The notes below the pieces were generated by a model that saw only the letters and a program-made list of their open reading frames with translations, ran no database searches and had not been told where the DNA came from. 64,000 nt of DNA, taken from assembly GCA_004369085.1 (NCBI GenBank), contig ML210191.1, positions 3,048 to 67,047 of the forward strand. Direction: 5' to 3'. Shown here in pieces: positions 51,229-63,756 of the stretch. Every line of letters begins with the position of its first letter. The stretch's first letter is position 1. The stretch is from Coprinopsis marcescibilis. Its lineage: Eukaryota > Basidiomycota > Agaricomycetes > Agaricales > Psathyrellaceae. The position numbers and the translations under genes were made by a program.

Positions 51229-52654
51229 ATGGGTCTGTTCAACCGCAAGAAGTCTGAGGCTTCCGACGATAATGCATCTGGAGAAAACAAGAAGGAGAAG
51301 GCTGGATGGAGGCGCCCAGCTAGTATGTCATTTTGTCAACGTATACAGTCCAGCAATTCACAATTCCGCAGACACCGCCTTCAAGCAGCAGCGACTAAAG
51401 GCCTGGCAGCCTATTCTGACACCAAAGACTGTTCTGCCTACTCTGTTCGCTATCGGGCTTTTATTTGCACCAATTGGCGGTCTCCTTATCTGGGCCTCAT
51501 CCATGGTCAACGAAATGACATTTGACTACACCAGATGCGAGGAACTGGAGGTATCGACTTCCTTGGAGGACCTCAAGTTTTTCCCAATCCCTTCCAACCA
51601 ATATCACTATCGACTTAGCGCGGAAAATGAAAAACTCCCCAGCCCACCCCCTCCGAGTTATGCTTTCCTCGACAACGGCCCTGACTTTGGAGACCTTTCT
51701 CTTCGAAGGCAATGCATCGTCGAGTTTGGAGTCCCTGCCAACTTGGAACCATCCTTGTTCTTCTACTACAAGCTCACAAATTTCTATCAAAATCACCGTC
51801 GATACGTGAAAAGCTTCAATACCGATCAACTCAAGGGTAAGGGAGTTAGTGCCAGTGACCTGAACAACAGTGACTGCAGACCCCTCGCGACCAGAGACGG
51901 AAAGCCCATTTGGCCATGCGGTCTTATTGCAAACTCGTGGTTTAATGGTTAGCACTCCCCGCACTCTGTCCGTTATCGTCTCATTTAAAGTTTTCCAGAT
52001 ACCTTCTCTTCGCCAGTCTTGCTCAATCCTCCGTCGGGAACCAATGTGACCTACCAAATGACGTCGAAGGGCATAGTATGGCCCGGAGAGGCGAAGAAAT
52101 ATGCCTCATCTCCCATAGGACGCCCGGACAGCTACGCCAGACTTTCTGACGTCGTTCCACCTCCCAACTGGAAGCTACGATACCCCAACGACTACACCGA
52201 AGACAACCCACCCCCGAACCTTAATACCGACGAACATTTCCAGAACTGGATGAGAACAGCTGGCCTGCCGACTTTTACGAAACTTTACGCCAGGAATGAT
52301 CAGGACGTGATGGTTAGTGGGACATACCGAATCGTTATTGGCTTGAGTGAGTGTATTCAGGTTTATACATATGTGTTGTTTCTCATTCCATGTTCAGACT
52401 TCCCTGTTTTGCCCTACAAAGGCACCAAGTCTTTTGTAATCTCCACTGTGTCAGCCATCGGCGGTAAGAACCCGTTCCTCGGATGGGCATACGTCGCTGG
52501 TGCCGGTGTCTTCGTTTTTCTCGCAGTCTTGGGTCTGGCTCGGCATCTGATCAAACCGAGGTGGGTACAACAACCAGTGTGATACGTGTCAACCACCTAC
52601 TAACCAACACTAAGGCGACTGGGAGACATGTCACTTCTTTCGTGGAACCGATAA
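51229..52654 (+). CDS. CDC50: CDC50/LEM3 family flippase subunit
   Basis: This beta subunit of P4-ATPase phospholipid flippases is needed for their ER exit and activity. The start MGLFNRKKSEASDDNASGEN precedes FKQQRLKAWQPILTPKTVLP and the first membrane segment TLFAIGLLFAPIGGLLIWAS. The lumenal domain carries YYKLTNFYQNHRRYVKSFNT, DCRPLATRDGKPIWPCGLIA, NSWFNDTFS and WPGEAKKYASSP. The second membrane segment is FLGWAYVAGAGVFVFLAVLG. The C-terminus depends on an intron at 52561-52614. Spliced, it ends RLGDMSLLSWNR at 52654, a conserved basidiomycete-type tail; unspliced, it stops at 52582 after WVQQPV. Confidence 0.94.
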
Positions 52655-52844
52655 CCTTTTGATTCGCTTTTCTCGTGTACTAATACAGGATATATTTATG
52701 ATTCCGCCTATTGCATTGATTACGATCTATTCTGGTTGAAGCCCCTTTCCAGTCATCTTCTCCAGGACACTAGTTACGACCTAGATATCGCCGAAACCCC
52801 ACTACATAACGCGGATAGCATTTAATTCCACCCATTTGAGGCTT

Positions 52845-54145
52845 TTAACAGGCGTAACCAATGCCTTGACAACGGATGATTGTTCCAGCATTGGCCTCCT
52901 CTTCAACGGCAAACTTAGCACCGGAGAGTTTCTCTGCCAGCCATATGGCGGTTCTAGTAAGGACTTTCGGTTAATATGGCAAATGCGAAACCGAACCCGT
53001 TTGTACCTGGTATGCAGTTCCAGCTCTCCCCTCCCGCACCGCACTTCAGACGTTCCTTCTGCCAATGCCATGAATATGATAATCTGGTCTTGGAGCCATT
53101 CATCTACGCAACCTCCGTTCTCCAACCCTTTGACTAGCTGTATCGCCGCTTCTTCACCTACGTCCCGTGCTTCCACCCCTTTTCGACCGACAGCGCTGCC
53201 ACCAATAAAGCCTCCTCCTTCAAGTTCGGCCCACAAAAATATTCCACTTCCCCCTGCTACAGCGACTTTGTTGTCTTCACGCACGGGTTGGATATCGATG
53301 ACTACGCCGTCATCCTCACCCGCAGTTGACCCCGGGTCAAACTCTTCCTGACTTACGTCTGCTCGTGCTGCACGGTAGCCCGCCTTACGGAGGGCCCGCA
53401 CAGCTCCCTCAACCATACCATTTCCAATCGAGTTTGAGAGCCTGGAATAGTGAGAGACCCCCCTGATAGCCTTGACCTTGCCCCTCTCGAGAAGACTAAA
53501 TGCATTCAACTTGTTTCCCTTGGGTAATGGGGGTACCGTGAACGTGATTGTACCTCCGCCCTTTGGAAAATATCCCCGCCGGATAATCTCCACCCCAATG
53601 TCGGGGATACCTATATGTCTTTCGACAAATGGTAGGAAAACATGCTGGATGTAGTCGATCTGGGGAGCCTGCGTTGCGTTGGTCCCTCCGTGCAGTGTCA
53701 AAATGGAAGGAGACAGCTTGGAGCCCTCTAGATCTGGTTCAGGGGAGAACAAAAGCAGCGGCAGGGCTACTTGGAACATCAAAGTCACAGCTCCTGCCGT
53801 CACGGAATCTGCGCTGTATTCATCAGGAATCTTCGCTTGGCCGGGAAGGAAAGTAATAGAAGTAGATCCATTCTTTGCCCCAGTGAGAGTAGCAGACGTG
53901 ATTTTCGCTGCGAGCTCAAGACCTGAAATTAGAAAACGCATACGATGTCAAACGATAATGAACGAGGAGCAGATGTTAAGCTACACACCGACGCGATGCT
54001 GATTCTTCAGCCCTGGGGGTCTGCGTCCATATCGTATGCGTTCGATAGTGATCGGTTCACGAAGGAGGCCAGCAAATGCAACAGCATTGCGAAGGATTTG
54101 ACCCCCTCCTTCGAGGGTGCTGCCGTCGAGAACGATGGGGTCCAT
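52845..54145 (-). CDS. RTCA: RNA 3'-terminal phosphate cyclase, RtcA type
   Basis: The enzyme converts RNA 3'-phosphates to 2',3'-cyclic phosphates using ATP. The start MDPIVLDGSTLEGGGQILRN, followed by AVAFAGLLREPITIERIRYG and RRPPGLKNQHRVGLELAAKI, is the RtcA N-terminus. Later motifs are GYFPKGGGTITFTVPPLPKG and EEAAIQLVKGLENGGCVDEW. The catalytic-histidine region reads LELHTR then, across an intron, TAIWLAEKLSGAKF, so this is an active cyclase rather than the ribosome-assembly relative Rcl1. The end is CQGIGYAC at 52845. Three exons and about 395 residues. Confidence 0.93.
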
Positions 54146-54420
54146 TAAACACGCGCGTGAGGTGGTTTGAAATAAACGGGTGGGGGGTTGCTCAGCGCTC
54201 TACCCCGCAAGTAGATATATTCGACTGGCTATGCATCAAGCACTGCTCGTACCGGCAGCGTATGGTTGACTCGGAATGACCTTGAATATGCGATCCATCA
54301 AATAAAATGTATCCAGTCTACGTAGTACGGTGCGGGTATATTTACTTGAAATTACATGCGGATATAGATCGAGAGATGTAAACTATTGTCGTTTCAGTAT
54401 AGGGCTGTTCTACAGAGCTG

Positions 54421-57400
54421 TCAGAAGTCGAACGGATGCAACACAGAAAACACACTCACGACACTCCGATGAGAGCCTAGATAACTGGTCTTGGGTGTTT
54501 GATGCGGAGATGCAAGATGGTGGCGAATGTTCTTCATGCCAATGTTATGGATCGCGCTGACCATAAGTTCTTGTTCAAGGATGTAACTCCTCTGCAATTG
54601 ATCTGATTCCACCTACGATATCTTCAGCATCCATATTGAAAAGGCATTGCATAACGTACCTTGTATCGATGTAGTTGTTTCTCCAAGTCTTTGATCTTGG
54701 TTTCGGCCTCTTCTGAGATTCCAGTCTGTCCAACAGATGTCATCCAGAAACTGGCGATACAAACGATATAAACCTACAGTAGGGCCCGCTAAACCTGTTG
54801 ATCGTGACTCCTTGATCAACTTGTCTTGCATTAAAAGAACCTTTGTTAGATAGATAGTCAGCCGCTGAGTTCCGAAGGGCTGAAAAACGAATAACCTGTT
54901 TCTGCTTCGCCAATTTCTCGTTCGCACTCTTGATTGTCTCCTTCATTGCAACACAGTCTTCATGTAGCGCAAGCCACCGTTTCTTAAAGTCCTCTGGAAT
55001 TTCCTTTCCGGTCGGTAGTGCTGCTGCCCATGAACTTGGATCGCTACCATAATAATTCAGATATGACATTGAAGGAAAAGAGGAAAGCACAAACCCAAAG
55101 TCTCTCTGCAACATTCTTTCTCTCTGACCAATCCCCTCCGCTTGAAGAGACACTTTCTCCATCAAAAGGGCATTCACTTGCTCTAATTGCATATGGACCC
55201 GTTCAGACAATTCTTTAATTTGTTTCCTCTGCTTCTCATTTGCCAATTCAAGTTCGGCTTTGTCTTCGTTGACGGACTCCCGTAATGAGGCAAGAATGTC
55301 GAGTTGATCTCGGTTCACCAATGTCACTGGTCAACGGTCAATGAATCAGCTCCGCAAGCCGCACAAGTAAGAGAACGCACAGTCAGATTTGGCGATCGTC
55401 AGCTCTCGGTTCATGGTGTCGAACTTGACCTCGAGTTCTGCGTGCTCCTTGCGCAACTTGTCCAAATGCTCAACGGTTTCGTTCAACCTGAAGCGCAAGG
55501 CAATTGCTACTTCTGGCCTGGGACAGAATGGTCGGTAAGATTGACTTTCGGTAGTAAAAGCGGTACTAACCCATCGCTCATGGTCTTTCCCTCTCGGATC
55601 TCATCTAGCTGACGTTGCAGCACTAATTTCTCCCGATGTGCATTCAGATAATCAGCCTCATAACGACCCTTGGAACGATTGGCGTCTTCCAACAGGTTCT
55701 CCAAGACTAATATCCGGCTACTGTCGGCCTCATGCTTCCTGGTACGTTCCAATTCCCTCTCTAGTTTTTTGATCTGGATCTTGAGATCCGTCATTGTCCT
55801 ACCGGTGAGAGCATCGTCCAACTCTTCGCCCAGCCCTTGGCCGAAAGGATCGTCTTCGTGATCGGGATATTGGGAAGGACTTGCAAGTGCTTCCGGAGTG
55901 AATTCCTCTGATGCAGGTGTGTCTGGGACTCCGCGTCGAGGAGAGGATTTCTGCACTGGTGGTCGGAGATTGGACGTTAGCTCTAGTTCACGCACACGCT
56001 CTTGATACAATTCAAGTGCTTCCGCATCTTTTGTGCGTTCCTCGGCAGTAATCTTGAGTTTCGTGCGAGTTTGTTCAAGTTGGAATTTCAAATCCTCAAT
56101 TTCTTGACCTCGAGCCGAATGCTTGGACTCCAGATCTGCAATCTGACTTTTATACGAGTCCATAAGAGGTTTGAAGGCTGCGACCTTTCGATATTCTTCT
56201 TCAATGGCGGCATTCTTGTTAACGAGGTCCGCGTTCTGGCTTTCTAGCGCCTTGAAACCGAGTTGGTAGATTCTCGCTATGCAAACCAATCCAAACTTAC
56301 CTTGAGCTGTATCTTGAGGTCTGCCTTCTCCTGGAGCTTCTTCTTGTATTTTTCCATCACGTTTTCGGTTTTCTGTAACTTTTCGGTTGCATGCTTATAC
56401 CTGGCCCGAGGGTTACATATCAATTACGAGCGGGAGTGCTTTCACGTACTCGTCAAGCTTGTCTTTCAGCTTTGCAACTTCGTCGGTAGCCTCCTGGAGC
56501 TCGTCGACGTTCTTTGTCAATTCCTGTATCGTCTTTGCGTTCTTCTCCAGTTCACCTTCAGCTAGCGATAGATTCTCTTCACTCTTCTGGCTGGCACCCT
56601 TCTGCATGAGCTGTGAAACTCACCCCAGACAAGCTTCGCAACTCACAGTTCGGTCCGAACCCTATCCAGCTCAGTGCGTAGATAGACATCTGCTCTGTCG
56701 CCTCTGTCGCCTCGCCGGCCATCGGCCTCCCGACGCAAATGCTGCAGTTGCGCCAGTGCTTCGTCTTTCTCTGAGACCACATCTTCATGGCTGGATTGGA
56801 GTCTCCGATTCTCTTCGACCAGAAGTTGATATATCTTCTCAAGGTTCTCCTTTTCCGCGTAGATTTGACTTCTCTCGGATTGTATTTGATAGTAATGATC
56901 GTCTCTGGGAAGAAAATAAAACTGTCAGTCAAGCACAACGGATGCATGCCCCAGAAAGTGACATACTCTGTCATACTTGTATCCCCTGCTTCCACGCTCG
57001 GCGTCCCAGTTCCAATCTTTGCCATGATCTTTGCACCACATATGTCTTCAGCCCAAACGTCGCAATCCTCCGCATAGCCGTCCTCACCTGCTCAATAGCT
57101 TTCATAAGGTAGTGTTGGTCTGCCTGACTGAGACCTTGAATCTTTTCTATGAAGTCTTTATTCTTCTCGCATTGTACGCCAATTACGACGGTAAGCCGAC
57201 ACAGAGCCAGAATCGCGCCGATTTCATTGCCTTTAGCGATAGCTTGTAGATTGGGCACTTCCAGGTTGGCGATGGACTTTTGCAGAACATCCGGAAAGTA
57301 CTGTGACATCAACCGATACAGCCTCTTGAGTGCGCTGAACCGAAGAACCCAGTTGTCGGTTGGTTCAGGAGAGTGCTGGCTCGTACGAAAATATGAATCA

Positions 57401-57604
57401 TCGCTAGATAAACACGACAGTCAGCTGCAGTCAAGGTTGCGGGTTACGTCAAGAAACGCACGCGATGCATAATATGTCAAATAGGATTGCGCCGTCGTTG
57501 AGGTCATCTGCCTTGCTCAATGGTCTGGATAGCTCGAATGTCTTGAAGAAGTTGATGAAGGCTTCCAGCTCGAGCTCATTCTTTTGGCTATAATCCAAAG
57601 ACAT
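54421..57604 (-). CDS. HOOK-family dynein adaptor
   Basis: The start MSLDYSQKNELELEAFINFF leads into the HOOK domain: LSRPLSKADDLNDGAILFDI, NWVLRFSALKRLYRLMSQYF, PNLQAIAKGNEIGAILALCR and FIEKIQGLSQADQHYLMKAI. The rest, roughly 700 residues, is nearly continuous coiled coil. Filamentous-fungal Hook links early endosomes to dynein and kinesin for long-range hyphal transport. The C-terminus is uncertain: unspliced it ends VSVFSVLHPFDF at 54421, while a consensus intron (GTGAGT to TGACAG) would end the protein at 54394. A TTG-initiated frame to 57700 was ignored because the ATG at 57604 precedes the conserved domain. RTCA follows downstream on the same strand. Confidence 0.88.
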
Positions 57605-57815
57605 GCCTAGAACGCTGTCTGGGACGCCTTGAACCAACCGGTGTATGCAGTCGTCGTCGCTGGGACGGTGGTGAGAGTTTGAGTAGCGGTTGTGTTGCAA
57701 CTTGCAAAGAAGCCCAAACGTAACTGGGTCATATTGATGAGATCATTCCGCCAAATTCAGAACATATACAGGGCACAAATGAAATACAGCTGCCGCTTAA
57801 CAAGTAAAGGGGTAA

Positions 57816-58872
57816 CTACGATTTGAGGGTTTCGAGTTCTACAGGTACTTGGTTATTGATTTCTGCGGCTCCCTGGTCATTTTCCAAACGATAATCAACA
57901 TTGTCGTTCGCGTCAATCTTCAATTTCTCTAAACGGCTTGCCCACAAAGCCGCTCCAACTGTTGAGGTCAAGCTGAAAGCAAATCCTGCCACTGGAACCA
58001 AGTTCAGGACAAGAGAAGATATACCGAAGCTTCAGCACGGAAACAATCAGTTAAATGCCTTGTTTCTCTTGGAAGAACATGACTTACGCAGTATAAGCTC
58101 CCTTTCTTTTTTGCACAAATTCACTGACCTGACTTTTGTTATACTTCTTTAACTGGAAGTATCTGGAGTGGAATGATGGTCCCAATTTACTCCCTTGAAA
58201 ATGCGAATTAGCTCAAGCGTCAGTCAGTCGGAGCGCGGAACCGGCATACTCACCGTTGTATATCAAAAATGAGACCGTCCCGATTATGGGGATGGAATTG
58301 AGAGGCAAGGAGATCAGATATCGGACGAGTCGATCTTTGGATAGTTGACTTGGAAGTCCCGACAGTGGTTTTCCCAACGTCTTAATCCCGTTGGAAGATG
58401 ACTGAATTTCCCGTCCATTCTGCACAAGTTGCTCGTTTCCTTGTTGGAGAAGAACGGCGTCGACTAGGATGCCACGTCAACAGAGGTAACACGATGCATA
58501 CATATATCGCTCACATAGCAGATCTTGTCCACTAGATAGGAAGAATGTCTTGGTAACAAACGACACCAACAGATATGATTCCAGCAGCACAAGTACCGTT
58601 GCCGGGATAAAGGCAAGAGGTCCAGAAAAGAGGGCACAAATCGCTAGTTGCGGGATATAAGTAAAGAAGAAAAGTCCACCAGTAATTCCCAGCGAAGTCA
58701 TAATCGTTTTGGAGACAATTGGAAGGATGGACTTGGAGATGTTGGGGTGTGTTGCGACGTATGATATCCCGAGAAATGGGTATGCCCATGCACCAGACAT
58801 TATGGCTTCAGAGCCAAGCGAAGCATATTCCACGAGAATAGAGCGTACTTTCGCAATTATTGCATTCGACAT
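57816..58872 (-). CDS. EI24/RRT8-like multi-pass membrane protein
   Basis: The start MSNAIIAKVRSILVEYASLG is followed by several hydrophobic segments (around SLGITGGLFFFTYIPQLAIC and GPLAFIPATVLVLLESYLLV, RYLISLPLNSIPIIGTVSFL, and VPVAGFAFSLTSTVGAALWA). The conserved motif KLGPSFHSRYFQLKKYNKSQ then VSEFVQKRKGAYTAFG marks the family that includes yeast Rrt8 and Lds1/2, which act at lipid droplets and in outer spore wall formation. The tail after TVGAALWASRLEKLK is acidic and cytosolic-looking. About 280-300 residues over five exons. In a basidiomycete the exact role is unknown. Confidence 0.8.
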
Positions 58873-59016
58873 TGTCGACAGAGGATATACACAGGAAAAG
58901 TAAGCTGTTGAGGAGAGGGCGTGGTTAGTGATCAAGCACAGCGAGCCCCTTTTTCTGAACAGACACGTACTAATAAATGTACATGACGTCATATCTTGTG
59001 ACCGTTCTCCGGTGCA

Positions 59017-62000
59017 TCATAGGGTCGTCAGTGATTTCTTGAGCGCCTCATTTCTCCTGTCGAGTTGCTCCACTTTTCTCTCGGCTTTGATCATCTTCTG
59101 CGCCAAGAAACGAGCTCTCTCGTTGCATGCATTGGGTCTACCCAGCAGCCAGTCGTACCAATGGCGCGGTTCAGCGACCAACAGGATGTCACCGAGCAAC
59201 CTCAACTCCTGTTCGCAGCTGCTGATCGTGCTTTCGGCTTTGGCGATTGCCTTCTCGTTGTAGTGTAGTTCTTGGTGTGCTTCAAATTGAGGGTCCTGCA
59301 CCAAACGCTCGAATACCCAACGGAGCACAGGTTTACCAGGCTTGACGCTAGCCGGTCGTCCTGCGTATGGTCGCATTCAGCCGAACTTTACAAAGGCGAT
59401 AAACGGGGGGAACGTACCATTCTTCGTATTGATGGTGATAATTTCTGCATGTTCCATGTTCCTAAGCGCTGTCTCGTCCCCTTTGAACGGGAAATCGGTG
59501 AGAAGGTTGTAATAAGAGATCTAGAACTTCGTTTAAGACCGGGTTTCAATTGCGAATGGGGGACAGTTACCTCTGGTTTCTGCGATAGCTGCTTGATGAT
59601 AGTCCAGATCTGTTCCTTTGACCAAGGCAGCCCTTTGACGTCTTCTACGTCGTCCCCGAAAGCGTTCTTTCTAAGTTCACTGACGCCTTGCGATATAATT
59701 TCGTCGACAGCCGCTTCCACGGTCTGGCCACTGCGAACTTTGTGAATCAACTAATGATGGCGCCTCAGCTTACTATAAATGAGGATTGAAGCTAAATTTT
59801 CCTACGCTCTCAAGGTCACTCGTTCGTCCTCCCAATCTCTGCACATATTCCGTTTGCTTGGGCGTGAAATCGACGTCAATCCCGGCACCAGCGAGTTTGT
59901 GTTTCATGAACGAAAGCGCACTTGATGCGTCCGCGTCAGAGAGACCGATGGTGTAAAGTGGCTTGGAAGGCAAGGCTAACAAATTCGCATTTAGCGAGGT
60001 TTGACTACTCTCCAGTCTTGCGACTTACATTGTGAAAGTCGCTTCGAGTTTTCGCGATTATCACTTAAAACCAAAACATGGGCGATCTGTAGCAAGGGAT
60101 CAGAGACACATAATACAGCACATAGATTGCCCATACCTGATTCTCCACCAGAGAGGCCGACCACTCGGCTAAAGCTTTGAGTAACTCGTCTTTCGTCGAG
60201 CCCACTTTCGTCGTGTAGTTTCTGATTACCACGATGGGCAATGCTTTGAGATTGTCTAGGTCCTCTTGTGATAGCTCTTTCTTCGCCTTTTCTGGAGGCC
60301 CGGCTTCTAAAGCACCGAGATATGTCGAGTCCAAAACATCGTCGAACGGCTCATCTCCGACACCAAGCTCACACATAATCCCATTCCCCGCGACACAATC
60401 TAATCGTCCATCGTGCCAGGTCCCATTAATCAATCTTTCGCGGATCCGGACATCTTGTTGCGTCTTCGCTTCCAGGCGTTCTTTCAGCTCAGCCTTGTGC
60501 TTCTGGTCCGCACGGTGGGCAGCAGCGACTCGCTTCAAGCCTACAGAGACAACACTCAACACTTGATCCAGCTGGTCGGTCAAAGAACTGGTCAAACCAG
60601 CTGCCACATAAACGTCAGTACTTGGTCACTCTCACTGACGCAGAACATACCTTTCTGGCCAATGAGACCGACGCTCGCAAGATCGAAAAGGTTGCCCATG
60701 GAATTAAAGAGAGTGAATATTGGCCAGTAGCCGGTCTGGTGGGCTAGACCATTAACTAGTTGGTTATCGCTGGTTGCCTTTTGCAATTCTCTGCAGTCAA
60801 TGACCAGAACACTCCTGTGAACAGATTACTGTCAAAAAGTGGGATTGAGAAGCTTTTGTGTCACGAACCGATTCATCTCTGCGAGGATGCCTTGAACCAT
60901 GGTGGTCTTCCCGCTGCCCTGTGGGCCGTGCATAAACGCGATGGAAGCTGGTAGAATCTGGTAAGTACAAATCACGGGCCAGATATCCTGACTTACAGGG
61001 AACGTCATTCAAATAGTTCTTCAAGGACTCCAAAGCGACTGAGCGCTCTTTCCATACGTCGGCGACTGGGCTGTGAAGTCCTGCAGACTGCGGAACAGAA
61101 AGCCTGTCGACGGTGTTTGCTCTTAACCACTTATAAATTCCGTATTCTAGAGAATGTCAGCTGGATGGTCATGAGGATGGAAATAAACCTCACGCTGATA
61201 GTCAAACCAATCCAACATCTTACCCTCAATCATCACGGATCGAATTGGGTCAAAAATCTAAGAAATCATGAAGGGGTTTCTCGTGGTAACAATCTAATAA
61301 GACTCACAGTATACGTCAAGCTGCCCAACAAAAAGATCAGGATAGGCAAGGTAATTTTTGGGTGACCTGACACCCAGTCGCGAACTGCATGGGCTTGAAT
61401 GGGCTTCTGATACGAGGTTCTGATGGATGTTGTTGTGCTAGCAGCAGGTTTCGGCGCGGCCTCAAGGCCATATATCACGTTCCGAGCAATGGAGGCGGAG
61501 CGAAGATGTTGGTAAGTGATCAAGGCTGAACGTGGTGTACCCGCAGGGACAACCACAGGCGGAGATATGTCTTTGATGCGTCCGTACGGTCTGAATAATT
61601 CGTAAAGTTGCTGTTCTGAAACGTCTGGACCGTCAAAAGTTGCCTTCACAATAAGCGAGGCGTATCTGTTCATGTCCTGGGTGGATATGGTTAGAAACGG
61701 ACATTGCCATCAACTAAAGTATGGTACCTCCTTCCACGGTTTGCCTTGCACGATCCAAGCGTTCCCTGAGCGAAGACCTGACCATGTCTGAAAGCCCCCA
61801 GTCTTGTCAACCTGCTCCCTGATGTTCGCCTCGATTTCGTTGAGGATTTCAGCGGTCTCCACTTCGGGGTGCCCGGTGTAAGAGAAGCGGACAAAGACAC
61901 CTCCATCTTTCATCCGAGGTTCCACATCTACGACTTCAAAGCCGTGTTTTTGCACGGTAGAGAGCTTTGAAAGGACACCTCCCAACAAGTATTCTTGGCG

Positions 62001-62185
62001 CAAAATTCCGACATAATGACGAAGACTTTTAACAAGAATGAGGCTTGAAACCCGACAATATGCTGAATTACTCACTCCCAGGCTGCTAGTTGTATCGGAA
62101 AGATAGAGTCAAGGTACAGCCAGGCTTCTTTACTTTGACCTGGTACAGTTGACGCCCATCGTCTCTGTACTGCAGCTCGGAGCAT
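59017..62185 (-). CDS. YME2: Mitochondrial escape protein 2 (Yme2)
   Basis: Yme2 is an inner-membrane protein that influences mtDNA retention and nucleoid structure. The start MLRAAVQRRWASTVPGQSKE is a presequence. An RRM-like domain covers SLIVKATFDGPDVSEQQLYE, LFRPYGRIKDISPPVV and SALITYQHLRSASIARNVIY. A single membrane segment follows (KITLPILIFLLGSLTYTV). The AAA-like domain has Walker A FIHGPQGSGKTTMVQGIL, SVLVIDCRELQKATSDNQLV and LPIVVIRNYTTKVG. The C-terminal part is helical and ends ERKVEQLDRRNEALKKSLTT. About 850 residues and 11-12 exons. It is head-to-head with NUC1 across 145 bp. Confidence 0.92.
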
Positions 62186-62330
62186 TGGCAGGAAGGAACA
62201 GTGAAAGCGAAGGACAAGCACCGACGTCACTATACAATGCGGCACAATTCTACCGTCCCGACCCGGCCCGGCGGAATACAGACCAGCGAGTTCCAAATTT
62301 TGGGCGCTTGGCTCTCAGCTTGCCAACGAA
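62186..62330. promoter_or_regulatory. Bidirectional promoter, YME2/NUC1
   Basis: A 145-bp gap separates the two divergent start codons. A GC-rich core (ACCCGGCCCGGCGG) near 62260-62273 is the only notable feature. There is no TATA box. Confidence 0.5.
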
Positions 62331-63707
62331 ATGCCTGGTGTGACGATTATACACGCAGCGGTCTTCACCGCCGGAGCGCTGGTTGGCGGAGGAATTGCTG
62401 CTGCTGTCAGTAGCAGAAAGCAGGTACCTGCTGCGTTGCCACCAAGGCCTGCAAGTCACCCTATCATCGAGGTTGGAGACAGAGGGAGACCCCAGGTCGC
62501 CACCAGGAGCGAAATAGTCCCATGGCAAGCTGCTCTACCGCCAGCTCTGAAGAACGGGAATCCAGGTACGCTGTGCCCTCGTTTCAGACGCGTAAATATC
62601 CGACAGTCTCTTCAGGCCCAATTTCCGATCTGTTGGTACGCAGAGCGTACGTCGCCGCTTACGATAGACGCTTAAGGCACCCCGCATGGGTATGTCTTTG
62701 CTTTCACTTTTGTAGTGTACTACTCTAATCTACTTTAGACCGCAGAGCACGTCACGAAAGCTTTGTTGACCCCCGACTCTTCCGGCCAGGTGAACCGCGA
62801 AAAGTCGACCTTTGTGGAAGATGACGAGGTACCAGCACAGTTCCGTGCCCATTTGAAGGACTACTTTCGAAGTGGGTATGACAGGGGACACATGTAAGCT
62901 ATCCATCCCGGATCGCTTGGTTAAATCTGACAATTGGCTTAGGGTACCTGCTGCAGACGCAAAATCATCCCAGGTACGCAACTATCACACTTTCATCAGA
63001 GACAGCAGGCTCAGTTTTGAAATAGGAAGCAATGAACGAGACCTTCCTTTTGAGTAATATTGCTCCTCAAGTCGGAGACGGCTTCAACAGGCATTGTTCG
63101 TCCAGCTTTCAGAATTGTGCTATCCAGAAGTTGTTAACGTGTTTGTAGATTGGGCCTATTTGGAAAACTGGTGTCGAGGGCTTACCAACAACTTCAAGGA
63201 CGTGTATATCTTCACTGTTCCCTTATACCTGCCTAAGCTAGAAGCGGATGGTAAATGGCGCGTCGTAAGTGAATTACTTTTCACAGAGAAGGGATCCAGA
63301 TTCACATTCGATGCAGACACATGAAGTCATTGGATCCCCGCCCAATATTGCTGTTCCAACCCACTTTGCCAAGGTCGTTTTAACTTCCAAGCCATCGTCA
63401 CCTTCAACTCCAGATATCCCTGAGCTCTCGTTGGGAGCATTCGTCCTTCCTAACGCGGTTATCAAGGATGAAGCACCACTAGAAAGCTTCATTGTACCAG
63501 GTTCGTCCTCTGAATATTTTGATGGGACGCAATGACTCAATCCATGTTGTAGTGGAAGCCGTCGAACGCGCTGCAGGCCTGACACTGTTCTCGGACGCGA
63601 TAAAATCCAACTCCAAGCACATCTGCAGGTCGACAAAGTGCGAGTTAATCGTCCGTCGTTTCGATGATGTGCGGAAGAAGACCAAGGCCATCGCTGCTCC
63701 AAAGTAG
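62331..63707 (+). CDS. NUC1: Mitochondrial DNA/RNA non-specific endonuclease (EndoG/Nuc1)
   Basis: This is a sugar-non-specific nuclease of the mitochondrial intermembrane space, involved in mtDNA turnover and in DNA degradation during cell death or meiosis. The N-terminus MPGVTIIHAAVFTAGALVGG is hydrophobic, as in Nuc1 membrane anchors. The catalytic motif is intact: FRSGYDRGHMVPAADAKSSQ, followed by the metal-ligand Asn region NETFLLSNIAPQVGDGFNRH and YWAYLENWCRGLT (intron-split). Further motifs are VYIFTVPLYLPKLEADGKW and PPNIAVPTHFAKVVL. The C-terminus ERAAGLTLFSDAIK ends in lysines. About 360 residues, six to seven exons. The stop lies 49 bp from the convergent mL46 stop. Confidence 0.93.
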
Positions 63708-63756
63708 TTGGTATAACGGGGGATGCTATTATCTAAATTATGATCATAATAATACT

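Noticed and set aside
52845..54145. Rcl1 as identity of the cyclase-like gene
   Set aside because: The N-terminus and the HTRTAIW histidine region match RtcA; Rcl1 proteins lack this histidine.
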